The position numbers and the translations under genes were made by a program. From contig JAFEDU010000002.1 of assembly GCA_018241425.1 (NCBI GenBank), forward strand, positions 310,001 through 374,000: a stretch of DNA of 64,000 nt, given 5' to 3'. Below, piece after piece: positions 26,160 through 34,112 of this stretch (position 1 is its first letter; the number at the start of each line of letters is the position of its first letter). Below the pieces are notes generated by a model. It did no database searches. It saw only the letters and a list, made by a program, of their open reading frames with translations, and was not told the origin of the DNA. The stretch comes from Pseudomonadota bacterium (lineage in GTDB: Bacteria; Pseudomonadota; Gammaproteobacteria; Steroidobacterales; Steroidobacteraceae).

Positions 26160-26443
26160 ATGCCGGACTGCCAGGTGCTGGGCATGCCCGCCTTGCCGAT
26201 CGCAGCCTCGATTGCCAGGCACGCCTCGCGCGCCTCGGGCTGCGCCCGCAGGCTGCGGGCGATCGAGTTGAGGAAACGGCACATCACGGCGAGGTTCGGG
26301 TGCGAGGTGTGCAGCTCGCCCTCGACGCTGTCGATCGCTTCAATCAGGTCCTCCTGGTCGCAGCTCGGGAAAGTCATGCTGGTGACGGCATGTTGGACCT
26401 CGACCAGCGCCTGGTGAATCGCGGCCTGTTGGGTGCCATCCAT
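26156..26443 (-). CDS. Small hypothetical protein (95 aa)
   Basis: A soluble, mostly helical protein with an even spread of charged residues (AAIHQALVEVQHAVTSMTFP; NLAVMCRFLNSIARSLRAQP). It has no signal peptide, membrane segment or recognised motif apart from two or three cysteines. Its stop overlaps the probable start of the PNPOx-like gene, so the pair may be an operon. There is no strong ribosome site, which lowers confidence in the start. Confidence 0.6.
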   Translation of the reverse strand: MDGTQQAAIHQALVEVQHAVTSMTFPSCDQEDLIEAIDSVEGELHTSHPNLAVMCRFLNSIARSLRAQPEAREACLAIEAAIGKAGMPSTWQSGI

Positions 26444-26529
26444 TGGCGTAAATGTGAACCCGAAGTGCCGGCCGGGGCAAGCCCCGGCAGGCGCCGGTCC
26501 ACGGGCGTGGGGCCACGGGAGCGACGGGC
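26444..26529. other. Short intergenic region with GC hairpin
   Basis: A GC-rich spacer upstream of the 95-residue gene, between it and the terminator of the next gene. An inverted repeat GCCGGGGC/GCCCCGGC (26471-26478 with 26481-26488) is present. No promoter is recognisable. Confidence 0.35.
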
Positions 26530-26562
26530 AAAAAAAGAGCCCCGCCGTCGCCGGCGGGGCTC
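26530..26562 (-). terminator. Strong intrinsic terminator of the small Lys/His-rich gene
   Basis: Read on the minus strand, an 11-bp perfect stem (26562-26552 with 26547-26537, four-base loop) is followed directly by seven T residues (26536-26530). It lies about 35 bases after the stop of the 61-residue gene. This is the best Rho-independent terminator in the window. Confidence 0.92.
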
Positions 26563-26595
26563 CTTGGTTCAGCTATGGTTCGTTCGAACCGCGGC

Positions 26596-26781
26596 TTACT
26601 TCGCCGGAGCAGTCGAGGAAGAATCCGTCGACTTCGAGGAGTGCTTCTTGTGGTGGTGCTTCTTGTGGCTGGTGGTGGACGACTTGGCGGGGGCCGTGTC
26701 ACCCGCCGGGGCCGGGTCAGCAGCCAGCACGGGGCCGGCGATCAGGGCCAGGGCGATAACCGGAATCAGCTTCTTGAACAT
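26596..26781 (-). CDS. Small secreted Lys/His-rich protein (61 aa)
   Basis: A 61-residue exported peptide: signal peptide MFKKLIPVIALALIAGPVLA, then a mature chain rich in Ala, Thr, Ser, Lys and His with a KKHHHKKHSSK core. GGAG lies nine bases before the ATG and a strong terminator follows, so it is a free-standing, real gene. The composition resembles acid-shock/Asr-type and other small periplasmic basic proteins; metal binding by the His run is possible. No conserved domain is recognisable. Confidence 0.82.
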   Translation of the reverse strand: MFKKLIPVIALALIAGPVLAADPAPAGDTAPAKSSTTSHKKHHHKKHSSKSTDSSSTAPAK

Positions 26782-27032
26782 CGATGTGTACTCCAGGATG
26801 AGGGATTCGGCAGCTGCATCTGCCTTCGTGGCGGATGCCTGACCGGCTCATATGCGTTACGCGGCAACGCACATCATCCGGACAGGCTCCCTACCTCGAG
26901 GGCGGGCGTATTATGAACGCAATCCCGGGTATGAAGGGGCGTATGACCGCAACGTAATGTTCGCGGCAAGACATCGATAAATACCTGAGTAATAAGTATT
27001 TTTTTGCCTGTGAGCCGGGTGGCCGAATTGCC
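26782..27032. other. AT-rich intergenic region upstream of the small secreted-protein gene
   Basis: About 250 bases without a gene. On the minus strand a CATAAT hexamer (26915-26910) could be the -10 of the 61-residue gene, though it would give a leader of over 120 bases. A run around 26979-27005 has an A/T-rich inverted repeat AAATAC/GTATTT followed by seven T on the plus strand; its stem is weak and no plus-strand gene ends there. The local base composition is clearly more AT-rich than the flanks. Confidence 0.35.
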
Positions 27033-27578
27033 CTAATGGCCCTCGAAGCTCACAAGCGCACGGACCGGCACCTCGAGCTCGGCAAGGCGCGCCGAACCCT
27101 TCAACTCCGGCAGGTCGACGATGAAACAGGCCGCGACAACCTGCGCGCCTAGCGAGCGCAGCAGCTTCACCGCCGCCGTCGCCGTGCCGCCCGTGGCGAT
27201 CAGGTCATCAACCAGGATGATGCGCTCTCCGGGACGCACCGCGTCGCGGTGCATCTCCATCTCGTCGAGTCCGTACTCGAGCGAATAGGCCACGCGCACC
27301 GTGGCATGCGGCAGCTTGCCCTTCTTGCGGATGGGGACAAAGCCGGCGCGCAGCTGGTGCGCAAGCGCACCGCCGAGGATGAAGCCGCGCGCCTCGATCC
27401 CGGCCACGTGCGCGACGGCGCTGCCGGTCCAGGGCTCCACCAGCTGGTCTATCACGCCGCGGAACGCGCGCGCGTCGCCGAGCAGCGTCGTGATGTCGCG
27501 GAAGATGATGCCGGGCTTGGGGTAGTCCGGGATGGCGCGGATGGCCGCACGGATTTCGGCAAGGGTCACGGGTTCCAT
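27033..27578 (-). CDS. apt: Adenine phosphoribosyltransferase
   Basis: A 181-residue APRT that converts adenine plus PRPP to AMP in purine salvage. The N-terminal [20 protein letters not shown] is diagnostic, as is [17 protein letters not shown]. The PRPP-binding motif is [13 protein letters not shown]. Length is normal. It starts only ten bases after the end of the DUF938 methyltransferase gene on the same strand, so the two are probably co-transcribed. Confidence 0.96.
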   Translation of the reverse strand: MEPVTLAEIRAAIRAIPDYPKPGIIFRDITTLLGDARAFRGVIDQLVEPWTGSAVAHVAGIEARGFILGGALAHQLRAGFVPIRKKGKLPHATVRVAYSLEYGLDEMEMHRDAVRPGERIILVDDLIATGGTATAAVKLLRSLGAQVVAACFIVDLPELKGSARLAELEVPVRALVSFEGH

Positions 27579-27588
27579 GACCGGGATG

Positions 27589-28194
27589 CTAGCGCACTCC
27601 GCCGGCGGTGCCGCGGAATACCAGGGTGCGGTTGTTGGCGGGCATGGGAAGATCGGCCGTCAGGCGCAGCCCCGCAGCGCACGCGAGCTCGGCGACGGCC
27701 TCGCAGTCGCGGATGCCGCTCGCCGGGTCGCGCGCCTTGAGCCAGGCATCGAACTGCGCATTGCTCGGACTCGTGAAGCGACCCTCGTAGTTGAACGGGC
27801 CGTAGACACACAGCACGCCCGTTCCGCCCAGCACCTGGGCCACGCCCCGGAAGAAATCGGTAACGGCTGGCCAGCCCATGATGTGCAGCGTGTTGGCGGT
27901 GAAGATCGCATCCGCCGCCGGGACCGCCCAGGGGAGCGAGCGCACGTCGAGGGCGAGCGGCTGGGCCAGGTTCGCGCCGCCATCTGCCCGCACGCGCTCG
28001 GCGAGCGGGCCGAGCAATGAGGCGACTTCGGTGGGTTGCCAAGCGAGGTGCGGCAGCGCCGCGGCGAAGTGAACCGCGTGCTGGCCGGTGCCGCTGCCGA
28101 CCTCGAGGACGCTGCGGGCCACGGCAAACTCCCGGCGCAGCACTTCGAGGATCGGGCCCTTGTTGCGTTCGCAGGCTTCGGCGGTCACGAGCAT
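27589..28194 (-). CDS. DUF938 family SAM-dependent methyltransferase-like protein
   Basis: A 201-residue class I methyltransferase-like protein of the DUF938 family, which begins with the typical [17 protein letters not shown]. The SAM motif I is [20 protein letters not shown]. Later family landmarks are ANTLHIMGW and [20 protein letters not shown]. The ATG at 28194 is chosen over an upstream in-frame start that would run into the divergent nitroreductase gene. The methyl acceptor is unknown. Confidence 0.88.
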   Translation of the reverse strand: MLVTAEACERNKGPILEVLRREFAVARSVLEVGSGTGQHAVHFAAALPHLAWQPTEVASLLGPLAERVRADGGANLAQPLALDVRSLPWAVPAADAIFTANTLHIMGWPAVTDFFRGVAQVLGGTGVLCVYGPFNYEGRFTSPSNAQFDAWLKARDPASGIRDCEAVAELACAAGLRLTADLPMPANNRTLVFRGTAGGVR

Positions 28195-28220
28195 GGGGCA
28201 AAGTCTGCGACAATATGGGT

Positions 28221-28787
28221 ATGCAAGCCATAGACCTGCTCCTGTCGCGCCGCTCGGCACGCACCCTCTCGGCACCCGCTCCGGATGCGGCTGCCCTCGA
28301 GCTGATCTTCGCGAGCGCCGCGCGCGCGCCGGATCATGGGCGCCTGCGGCCGTGGCGCTTCGTCATCGTGCGCGAGGCGCAGCGTGAGCGATTCGGGGCG
28401 CTGCTCGCGGACCACCTGCGCCGCACCCACCCTTCCAGCAGCGAGGAGACGCTCGCGCGCGAGCGGGCCAAGGCACTGCGCGCGCCCCTCATCGTGGTGG
28501 TGGGTGCGAAGCTCAACAAGGACATGCCCAAGGTGCCCGCCACGGAGCAGCTGCTCGCGGTCGGTGCCGCCACCGAGGCGATGATGCTGGCGGCCGTGGC
28601 CCTGGGCTTCAATGCGATGTGGAAGACCGGGCCAGCCGCCTACGATGAGAGCGTGAAGGCCGCCCTGGGCTTCGCGCCCGGCGATGCGATCGTCGGCTTC
28701 CTTTACCTCGGTACCGAGGCGGGGGCCGGTGCGGCGGCGGCCGGTCCCGACTCCTGGCGCGACCTGGTGCGCGAATTCGGGCCGTAG
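28221..28787 (+). CDS. Nitroreductase family protein (YdjA-like)
   Basis: A 188-residue FMN-dependent nitroreductase-fold protein. The start AIDLLLSRRSARTLSAPAPD and ARAPDHGRLRPWRFVIV match the YdjA/TdsD subgroup, whose FMN site uses the RRS and HGRLRPW segments. TEAMMLAAVALGFNAMWKTG is the usual helix-to-strand segment before the C-terminal part. An ATG six bases earlier is also possible. It is divergent from the DUF938 gene with about 26 bases between the starts, so their promoters must overlap. Confidence 0.88.
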   Translation: MQAIDLLLSRRSARTLSAPAPDAAALELIFASAARAPDHGRLRPWRFVIVREAQRERFGALLADHLRRTHPSSSEETLARERAKALRAPLIVVVGAKLNKDMPKVPATEQLLAVGAATEAMMLAAVALGFNAMWKTGPAAYDESVKAALGFAPGDAIVGFLYLGTEAGAGAAAAGPDSWRDLVREFGP

Positions 28788-28915
28788 CGCCGGGGCGAGT
28801 GCTTTCCTCGGCAGGCCGTGCGTTCCCGCAGGGCCGCAGTCATCGCCCGGGGTGCTCCCCTGCACGCCGCGCCGTATCATGCGCGCCTTGCGTTTATCAA
28901 CGAAGGTCCCAACCT

Positions 28916-31009
28916 ATGAGACTCGCGTACGTCGCCGCCCTGGCCGTGGCCCTCACCGCCTGCGCCAGCAAGCCCGCCGAGGAGAAGCAGCCCGTGTCCG
29001 CTCCCGCAACCGCCGCCGCGCCCGCACCGACTCCTGCGCCCGCGCCCGCGGCCCCGAAGGCCGCCATCGGCGACTTCGGCCTGGACCTCACTTCCGCCGA
29101 CCACAGTGTGCGGGCCGGAGATGATTTCTTCGCCTACGCCAACGGCGGCTGGGACCGCACCTTCGAGATCCCCGCCGACAAGTCCAGCTACGGGCCTTTC
29201 GACCGGCTCGACGACCTCACCAAGGAGCGGCTGCGGGTCATCCTGGAGAAGGCGGCCGCCGCGCATGCCGCGACCGGAACGCCGCAGCAGCAGATCGGCG
29301 ATTTCTACGCGGCCTTCCTGGATGAGACGACCATCGAGGCCAACGGGCTGGCTCCGGCGCAGGCCGGCCTCGACGCCATCGCCGCGGCGAAGACGCGCAG
29401 CGACGTGGCACGCCTGTTCGGTACGCTCGGGTTCGCATCGCTTTTCGATGTCTCCCTCAGCGCCGACAACAAGAACCCCGATCGCTACATGGTGCAGATC
29501 ACCGAGTCCTCCCTCGGACTGCCCGACCGCGACTACTACCTCAAGGACGACCCGCAGCTGAAGACGCTGCGCGAGAAGTACGTCGCCTACGTGGCGCGCA
29601 TGCTGACTTTGGGCGGCAGCCCCGACCCGCATACCCAGGCGCGTGCGGTCATGGAATTCGAGACCGCGGCGGCAAAGGTGCAGTGGCCGATCGAGAAGCG
29701 CCGCGACGCCGAGGCTACCTACAACCCGCGCACCAAGGCGCAGCTGCAGGCCTACGCGCCGGGTTTCCCGTGGCAGGCGTTCCTGGATGCACAGCAGCTC
29801 GGCGGCCGCCAGGACCTGGTGCTGGGCGAGCTCACCGCGGTGCGTGACCTGGCGCACCTGTTCGGCAAGACCCCCGTGCCGACGCTGCGCGCCTTCCTCA
29901 CCTTCCACTACCTCAACGACAACGCGCCCTACCTGCCCAAGCGCTTCGACGAGGCACGCTTCGCCTTCTACGGCCAGACGATGCGCGGGCAGCCGCAGCA
30001 GCGTGAACGCTGGAAGCGCGGCGTGTCCGCGGTCGACGGGGCGCTCGGTGAGGCAGTCGGGCAGCTGTACGTGGCGGAGTATTTCCCGCCCGAGTCGAAG
30101 GCCAAGATGCAGCAGCTGGTCAACAACCTGAAGGCGGCCCTCAGCCAGCGCATCGACCACCTCGACTGGATGACGCCCGAGACCAAGACGCGCGCGCACG
30201 AGAAGCTCGCCGGGTTCACGACCAAGATCGGCTACCCGGACACCTGGAAGGACTACTCGACGCTGACCATCAAGCGCGACGACCCGCTCGGCAACTCGCA
30301 CCGCGCAGCCCAGTGGTGGTGGGACTACCAGCTCGCACGGCTCGACAAGCCGGTCGACCGCGGCGAGTGGGGCATGAACCCGCAGGAGATCAATGCCTAC
30401 TACAACCCGCTCAACAACGAGATCGTCTTCCCTGCGGCCATCCTGCAACCGCCATTCTTCGATCCGAACGCGGACGATGCGGTGAACTATGGCGCCATCG
30501 GCGCGGTGATCGGTCACGAGATCGGTCACGGCTTCGACGATCAGGGGCGCAAGTTCGGTCCGACCGGCGCCATGGTCGACTGGTGGACCGTCAAGGATGC
30601 GCAGGTGTTCGACCAGCGCAAGGACCTACTGATCCGCGAGTTCTCGGGCTTCGAGGCGCTCCCGGGGCTCAAGGTCAACGGCGCCAACACCATAGGGGAG
30701 AACATCGGCGACCTGGGCGGCCTCAACATGGCCCACGAGGCCTACCTGATCTCGCTCAAGGGGAAGCCTGCCCCGGTGCTTGACGGACTGACCGGCGACC
30801 AGCGCTTCTACCTGGCCTATGCGCAGGTGTGGCGCGAGAAGTACCGCGACGGGGCGATGCGCCAGCTTGTGATGTCCGACGTGCACAGCCCGTCGCGCTT
30901 CCGCGTCAACGGGCCGCTGCCGAACATCGACACCTGGTACGAGGCGTTCGACGTGAAGTCCACCGACCGGATGTACATCCCGCCGGAGCAGCGCGTCAGG
31001 ATCTGGTGA
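28916..31009 (+). CDS. M13 family metallopeptidase lipoprotein (PepO/neprilysin-like)
   Basis: A 697-residue zinc endopeptidase. The ATG at 28916 starts a lipoprotein signal (AALAVALTAC, Cys at about 16), then a Pro/Ala linker. The M13 N-terminal domain follows (VRAGDDFFAYANGGWDRTFE). The zinc site is HEIGH at residues 534-538 with the third ligand Glu595 in NTIGENIGDLGG. The NAYYNPLNNEIVFPAAILQP segment before it is typical. It should cleave peptides in the periplasm, or at the surface if sorted to the outer membrane. AAGG precedes the start. An inverted repeat follows the gene. Confidence 0.94.
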   Translation: MRLAYVAALAVALTACASKPAEEKQPVSAPATAAAPAPTPAPAPAAPKAAIGDFGLDLTSADHSVRAGDDFFAYANGGWDRTFEIPADKSSYGPFDRLDDLTKERLRVILEKAAAAHAATGTPQQQIGDFYAAFLDETTIEANGLAPAQAGLDAIAAAKTRSDVARLFGTLGFASLFDVSLSADNKNPDRYMVQITESSLGLPDRDYYLKDDPQLKTLREKYVAYVARMLTLGGSPDPHTQARAVMEFETAAAKVQWPIEKRRDAEATYNPRTKAQLQAYAPGFPWQAFLDAQQLGGRQDLVLGELTAVRDLAHLFGKTPVPTLRAFLTFHYLNDNAPYLPKRFDEARFAFYGQTMRGQPQQRERWKRGVSAVDGALGEAVGQLYVAEYFPPESKAKMQQLVNNLKAALSQRIDHLDWMTPETKTRAHEKLAGFTTKIGYPDTWKDYSTLTIKRDDPLGNSHRAAQWWWDYQLARLDKPVDRGEWGMNPQEINAYYNPLNNEIVFPAAILQPPFFDPNADDAVNYGAIGAVIGHEIGHGFDDQGRKFGPTGAMVDWWTVKDAQVFDQRKDLLIREFSGFEALPGLKVNGANTIGENIGDLGGLNMAHEAYLISLKGKPAPVLDGLTGDQRFYLAYAQVWREKYRDGAMRQLVMSDVHSPSRFRVNGPLPNIDTWYEAFDVKSTDRMYIPPEQRVRIW

Positions 31010-31024
31010 GGTCTGGAACCCGGG

Positions 31025-31053
31025 CCCGCGGGAGTGCTGCAGGCTCCCGCGGG
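31025..31053. terminator. Hairpin between convergent genes
   Basis: A perfect 10-bp stem (31025-31034 with 31044-31053) with a nine-base loop lies between the M13 peptidase stop and the hemJ stop. There is no T-tract on either strand, so a bidirectional or Rho-aided terminator is only a suggestion. Confidence 0.45.
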
Positions 31054-31060
31054 GTCCCGG

Positions 31061-31495
31061 TCAGGGCTTGACGACCGCCAGCACCACGATCGCGACCAGG
31101 AACAGTGCCGGCACCTCGTTGAAGAGCCGGTACCAGCGCTGCGAGCGCGGCGGGCGGCTTGCGCGCAGGTCGAGCATCAGCCGGTAGCACAGGGCGTGGT
31201 AGACGACGAGGCCCGCCACCAGGAACAGCTTCGACCGCAGCCAGCCGAGCTTCAGGTAGTCGGGGGCATTCAGAATCATGGCGGTTCCGAACAAAACCGC
31301 CACCACCGCGCCCAGGGTCATGATGAAGAACAGCCGCCGCTCCATGACGATGAAACGGTCGCGGCTGATCGTGTCGCGGGCGACGGCGTGGTAGATGAAA
31401 AGGCGCGGCAGGTAGAACAGGCCCGCGAACCAGGTCACCACGAACACCACGTGAAAGGCCTTGAGCCAGAGCATACTGCGGGCCATTGTAGCCAA
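31061..31495 (-). CDS. hemJ: Protoporphyrinogen IX oxidase HemJ
   Basis: A 144-residue four-helix membrane protein of the HemJ (UPF0093) family, which oxidises protoporphyrinogen to protoporphyrin in heme synthesis. Typical features are the first helix [20 protein letters not shown] with the essential His, the [20 protein letters not shown] segment holding the conserved Lys, and the final [20 protein letters not shown]. Length is normal. An ATG nine bases downstream is an alternative start. Heme supply fits the CXXCH proteins at the left end, but they are far apart. Confidence 0.9.
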   Translation of the reverse strand: MATMARSMLWLKAFHVVFVVTWFAGLFYLPRLFIYHAVARDTISRDRFIVMERRLFFIMTLGAVVAVLFGTAMILNAPDYLKLGWLRSKLFLVAGLVVYHALCYRLMLDLRASRPPRSQRWYRLFNEVPALFLVAIVVLAVVKP

Positions 31496-31569
31496 AGGCG
31501 GTGGGCGTCCGGCGCATCCCTTCTGGTAGCATGGCCGCCCGCTCTTTTTACCGTCACGGCCTCAATAAT

Positions 31570-33282
31570 ATGTCTGCGAAGCCCAGTGAAGTGTCGAAGG
31601 CAGGCTCCTTCCCGAGCAACATCGAGATCGCGCAGCGCGGCAAGCTGAAGCCGATCATTCCCCTCGCCACGGAGCGGCTGGGCATCCCCGAGGACAGCCT
31701 CGAGCCTTACGGCCACTACAAGGCGAAGATCTCACTGGAGTACCTGGCGAGCCTCAAGGACCGCCCGGACGGCAAGCTGATCCTCGTGACCGCGATCTCC
31801 CCGACGCCCGCGGGCGAGGGCAAGACCACGACCACCGTGGGCCTGGGCGATGCACTCAACCAGCTCGGCAAGCGCGCCATCGTGTGCCTGCGCGAGCCGG
31901 CCCTGGGCCCGGTGTTCGGCGTTAAGGGCGGGGCGGCGGGCGGCGGCTACTCGCAAGTGGTCCCGATGGAGGACATCAACCTGCACTTCACCGGCGACTT
32001 CGCGGCCATCGCGCTCGCCAACAATCTACTCGCCGCGCTCATCGACAACCACATCCAGCAGGGCAATGCGCTGGGCTTCGACGTGCGCCGCGTCACCTGG
32101 CGGCGCGTGGTCGACGTCAACGACCGCGCCCTGCGCAACATCGTCATCGGGCTCGGCGGCACCGCGCACGGCGTGCCGCGCGAAGACGGCTTCGACATCG
32201 TGGTCGCCTCCGAAGTCATGGCGATCCTGTGCCTGTCGACGAGCATCAAGGACCTCAAGGAGCGCCTGGGCAGCATCGTGGTCGGCTACCGTGGCGACGG
32301 CCAGCCGATCCGCGCCCGCGACCTCAAGGCGCACGGCGCCATGACCGCGCTGCTGAAGACCGCACTCGCGCCCAACCTGGTGCAGACGCTGGAGAACAAC
32401 CCGGCCTTCATCCACGGTGGCCCATTCGCCAACATCGCGCATGGCTGCAACTCGGTGATCGCGACGCGCTCGGCGCTCAAGCTCGCCGACTTCGTGGTGA
32501 CGGAGGCCGGCTTTGGTGCCGACCTCGGGGCGGAGAAGTTCGTCGACATCAAGTGCCGCAAGGCGGGACTGAAGCCCAGCGCGGCGGTCGTCGTGGCCAC
32601 CATCCGTGCGCTCAAGTATCACGGCGGGATGGAGCTGGCGGACCTCAAGAACGAGAACCTCGAGGCGCTGGAGAAGGGCGCGGTCAACCTCGAGCGCCAC
32701 ATCGACAACGTGCGCAACAACTACGGCCTGCATTGTGTGGTGGCCATCAACCGCCGCGCCGAGGACACCGACCGCGAGATCAAGCAGCTCATCGACCGCT
32801 TCGCGGCCAAGGGCGTGCGCGTGGTCGCCGCCACGCACTTTGCCGACGGTGGCAAGGGCGCGCTCGAGCTCGGGCGCGAGGTGGTGCGCCTGTGCGAGCA
32901 GCCCAGCGGCTTCCACTTCGTGTACGAGGACGGCGCGAGCCTGTGGGACAAGATGAAGGCGATCGCGACCAAGATCTATCACGCCGCCGACATCACTGCC
33001 GACGCCAAAGTGCGCGCGCAGATCAAGCAGCTCCAGGACGCCGGCTACGGCCACTACCCGGTGTGCGTCGCCAAGACCCAGTACTCGTTCTCCACCGATC
33101 CGAAGCTGCGCGGTGCGCCTGAGGGGCACGTGGTCGGGATCCGCGAGGTGCGGCTTGCCGCGGGCGCCGAGTTCGTGATCATGATCTGTGGCGATGTCAT
33201 GACGATGCCCGGGCTGCCGAAGGTCCCGGCCGCCGACTCGATCGACGTCGACGACAACGGCAAGATCACCGGACTGTTCTGA
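31570..33282 (+). CDS. fhs: Formate-tetrahydrofolate ligase
   Basis: A 570-residue enzyme that makes 10-formyl-THF from formate, THF and ATP. The start MSAKPSEV is followed by [16 protein letters not shown], the usual N-terminus. The ATP-binding loop is [20 protein letters not shown], and [20 protein letters not shown] and [15 protein letters not shown] are family signatures. The C-terminus ends in the expected [18 protein letters not shown] region. No clear ribosome site precedes the ATG; an ATG at 31531 is an alternative. No folD or other one-carbon gene is next to it. A 9-bp hairpin follows. Confidence 0.95.
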   Translation: MSAKPSEVSKAGSFPSNIEIAQRGKLKPIIPLATERLGIPEDSLEPYGHYKAKISLEYLASLKDRPDGKLILVTAISPTPAGEGKTTTTVGLGDALNQLGKRAIVCLREPALGPVFGVKGGAAGGGYSQVVPMEDINLHFTGDFAAIALANNLLAALIDNHIQQGNALGFDVRRVTWRRVVDVNDRALRNIVIGLGGTAHGVPREDGFDIVVASEVMAILCLSTSIKDLKERLGSIVVGYRGDGQPIRARDLKAHGAMTALLKTALAPNLVQTLENNPAFIHGGPFANIAHGCNSVIATRSALKLADFVVTEAGFGADLGAEKFVDIKCRKAGLKPSAAVVVATIRALKYHGGMELADLKNENLEALEKGAVNLERHIDNVRNNYGLHCVVAINRRAEDTDREIKQLIDRFAAKGVRVVAATHFADGGKGALELGREVVRLCEQPSGFHFVYEDGASLWDKMKAIATKIYHAADITADAKVRAQIKQLQDAGYGHYPVCVAKTQYSFSTDPKLRGAPEGHVVGIREVRLAAGAEFVIMICGDVMTMPGLPKVPAADSIDVDDNGKITGLF

Positions 33283-33299
33283 AGTCCGCGCGCCCCCGA

Positions 33300-33325
33300 G
33301 GCAGCCTCGCAAGCCGGAGGCTGCC
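33300..33325 (+). terminator. Hairpin after fhs
   Basis: A perfect 9-bp stem (33300-33308 with 33317-33325) with an eight-base loop begins 17 bases after the fhs stop. It is not followed by a T-tract, so termination is uncertain. Confidence 0.45.
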
Positions 33326-33389
33326 GCAGGGACGGTCGGGCCGGGTGCGCATGGTCAAAGGCGCCGATTCAGGCCAGAATCCGCGCTGC

Positions 33390-34112
33390 ATGGCCGCCAG
33401 ATCACGCACCCCACGCCGCATCCTCGTCATCGACATCGGCGGCACGCACGTCAAGTTTCGCCTCGACGGGCGCGGTCCGATCCTGCGCTTCGCTTCCGGC
33501 CCCGGGCTCACCCCGGGGCACATGGTGCGCGAGCTGAAGCGCCTCGCGCCGCAGCTGCGCTATGACGCCGTGGCGATCGGCTATCCCGGCGTGGTGTTCC
33601 GCGGTCGCATAGCCGCCGAGCCCCACAACCTCGGGCACGGCTGGGTGGGATTCGATTTCGAGCAGGCATTCGGCAAGCCGGTGCGCATCACCAACGATGC
33701 GGCCATGCAGGCGATTGGCAGCTACGCAGGCGGCCGCATGCTGTTCCTGGGCCTCGGAACCGGGCTTGGCGTGACGCTCATCATCGACGGCATCGTCGAG
33801 CCCACCGAGCTCGGCCACATCCCCTACCGCAACGGGCTGACGTACGAGGACTACCTTGGTGATCGCGGCCGCAAGCTGCGGGGCACGAAGAAGTGGCGCA
33901 GGAGCGTCGCCGAGGTGGTCGAGCACCTGAAGACCGCGCTCGAGGTCGACTACGTGGTGCTCGGCGGCGGCAACGCCGCGCGGCTGAAGAGCCTGCCCAA
34001 GGGTGCGCGGCTCGGTAACAACCGCAACGCGTTCGTGGGAGGCCTGCGGCTCTGGCAAGCGCGGCGCGGCCTGGTTCTGCCGGGGCGGGCACGGCGTCGC
34101 GCCACCCGATGA
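33390..34112 (+). CDS. ROK family sugar kinase (polyphosphate glucokinase-like)
   Basis: A 240-residue ROK-fold kinase. The phosphate-1 motif is ILVIDIGGTHVKF, the connect motif ITNDAAMQAIGSY, and the phosphate-2 motif LFLGLGTGLGVTLI. Short length and the LGHIPYRNGLTYEDYLGDRG segment fit the group that includes polyphosphate/ATP glucokinases. The start is uncertain: the ATG used gives the usual short lead before the first strand, and a GTG at 33345 would add 15 residues. Its stop overlaps the glucoamylase start by four bases (ATGA), so glucose released by that enzyme is a likely substrate. Confidence 0.85.
   Translation: MAARSRTPRRILVIDIGGTHVKFRLDGRGPILRFASGPGLTPGHMVRELKRLAPQLRYDAVAIGYPGVVFRGRIAAEPHNLGHGWVGFDFEQAFGKPVRITNDAAMQAIGSYAGGRMLFLGLGTGLGVTLIIDGIVEPTELGHIPYRNGLTYEDYLGDRGRKLRGTKKWRRSVAEVVEHLKTALEVDYVVLGGGNAARLKSLPKGARLGNNRNAFVGGLRLWQARRGLVLPGRARRRATR

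Noticed and set aside
32026..33312. Minus-strand open frame over formate-tetrahydrofolate ligase
   Set aside because: The plus strand encodes a full-length enzyme with its ATP loop and family signatures; the antisense translation has no such features.
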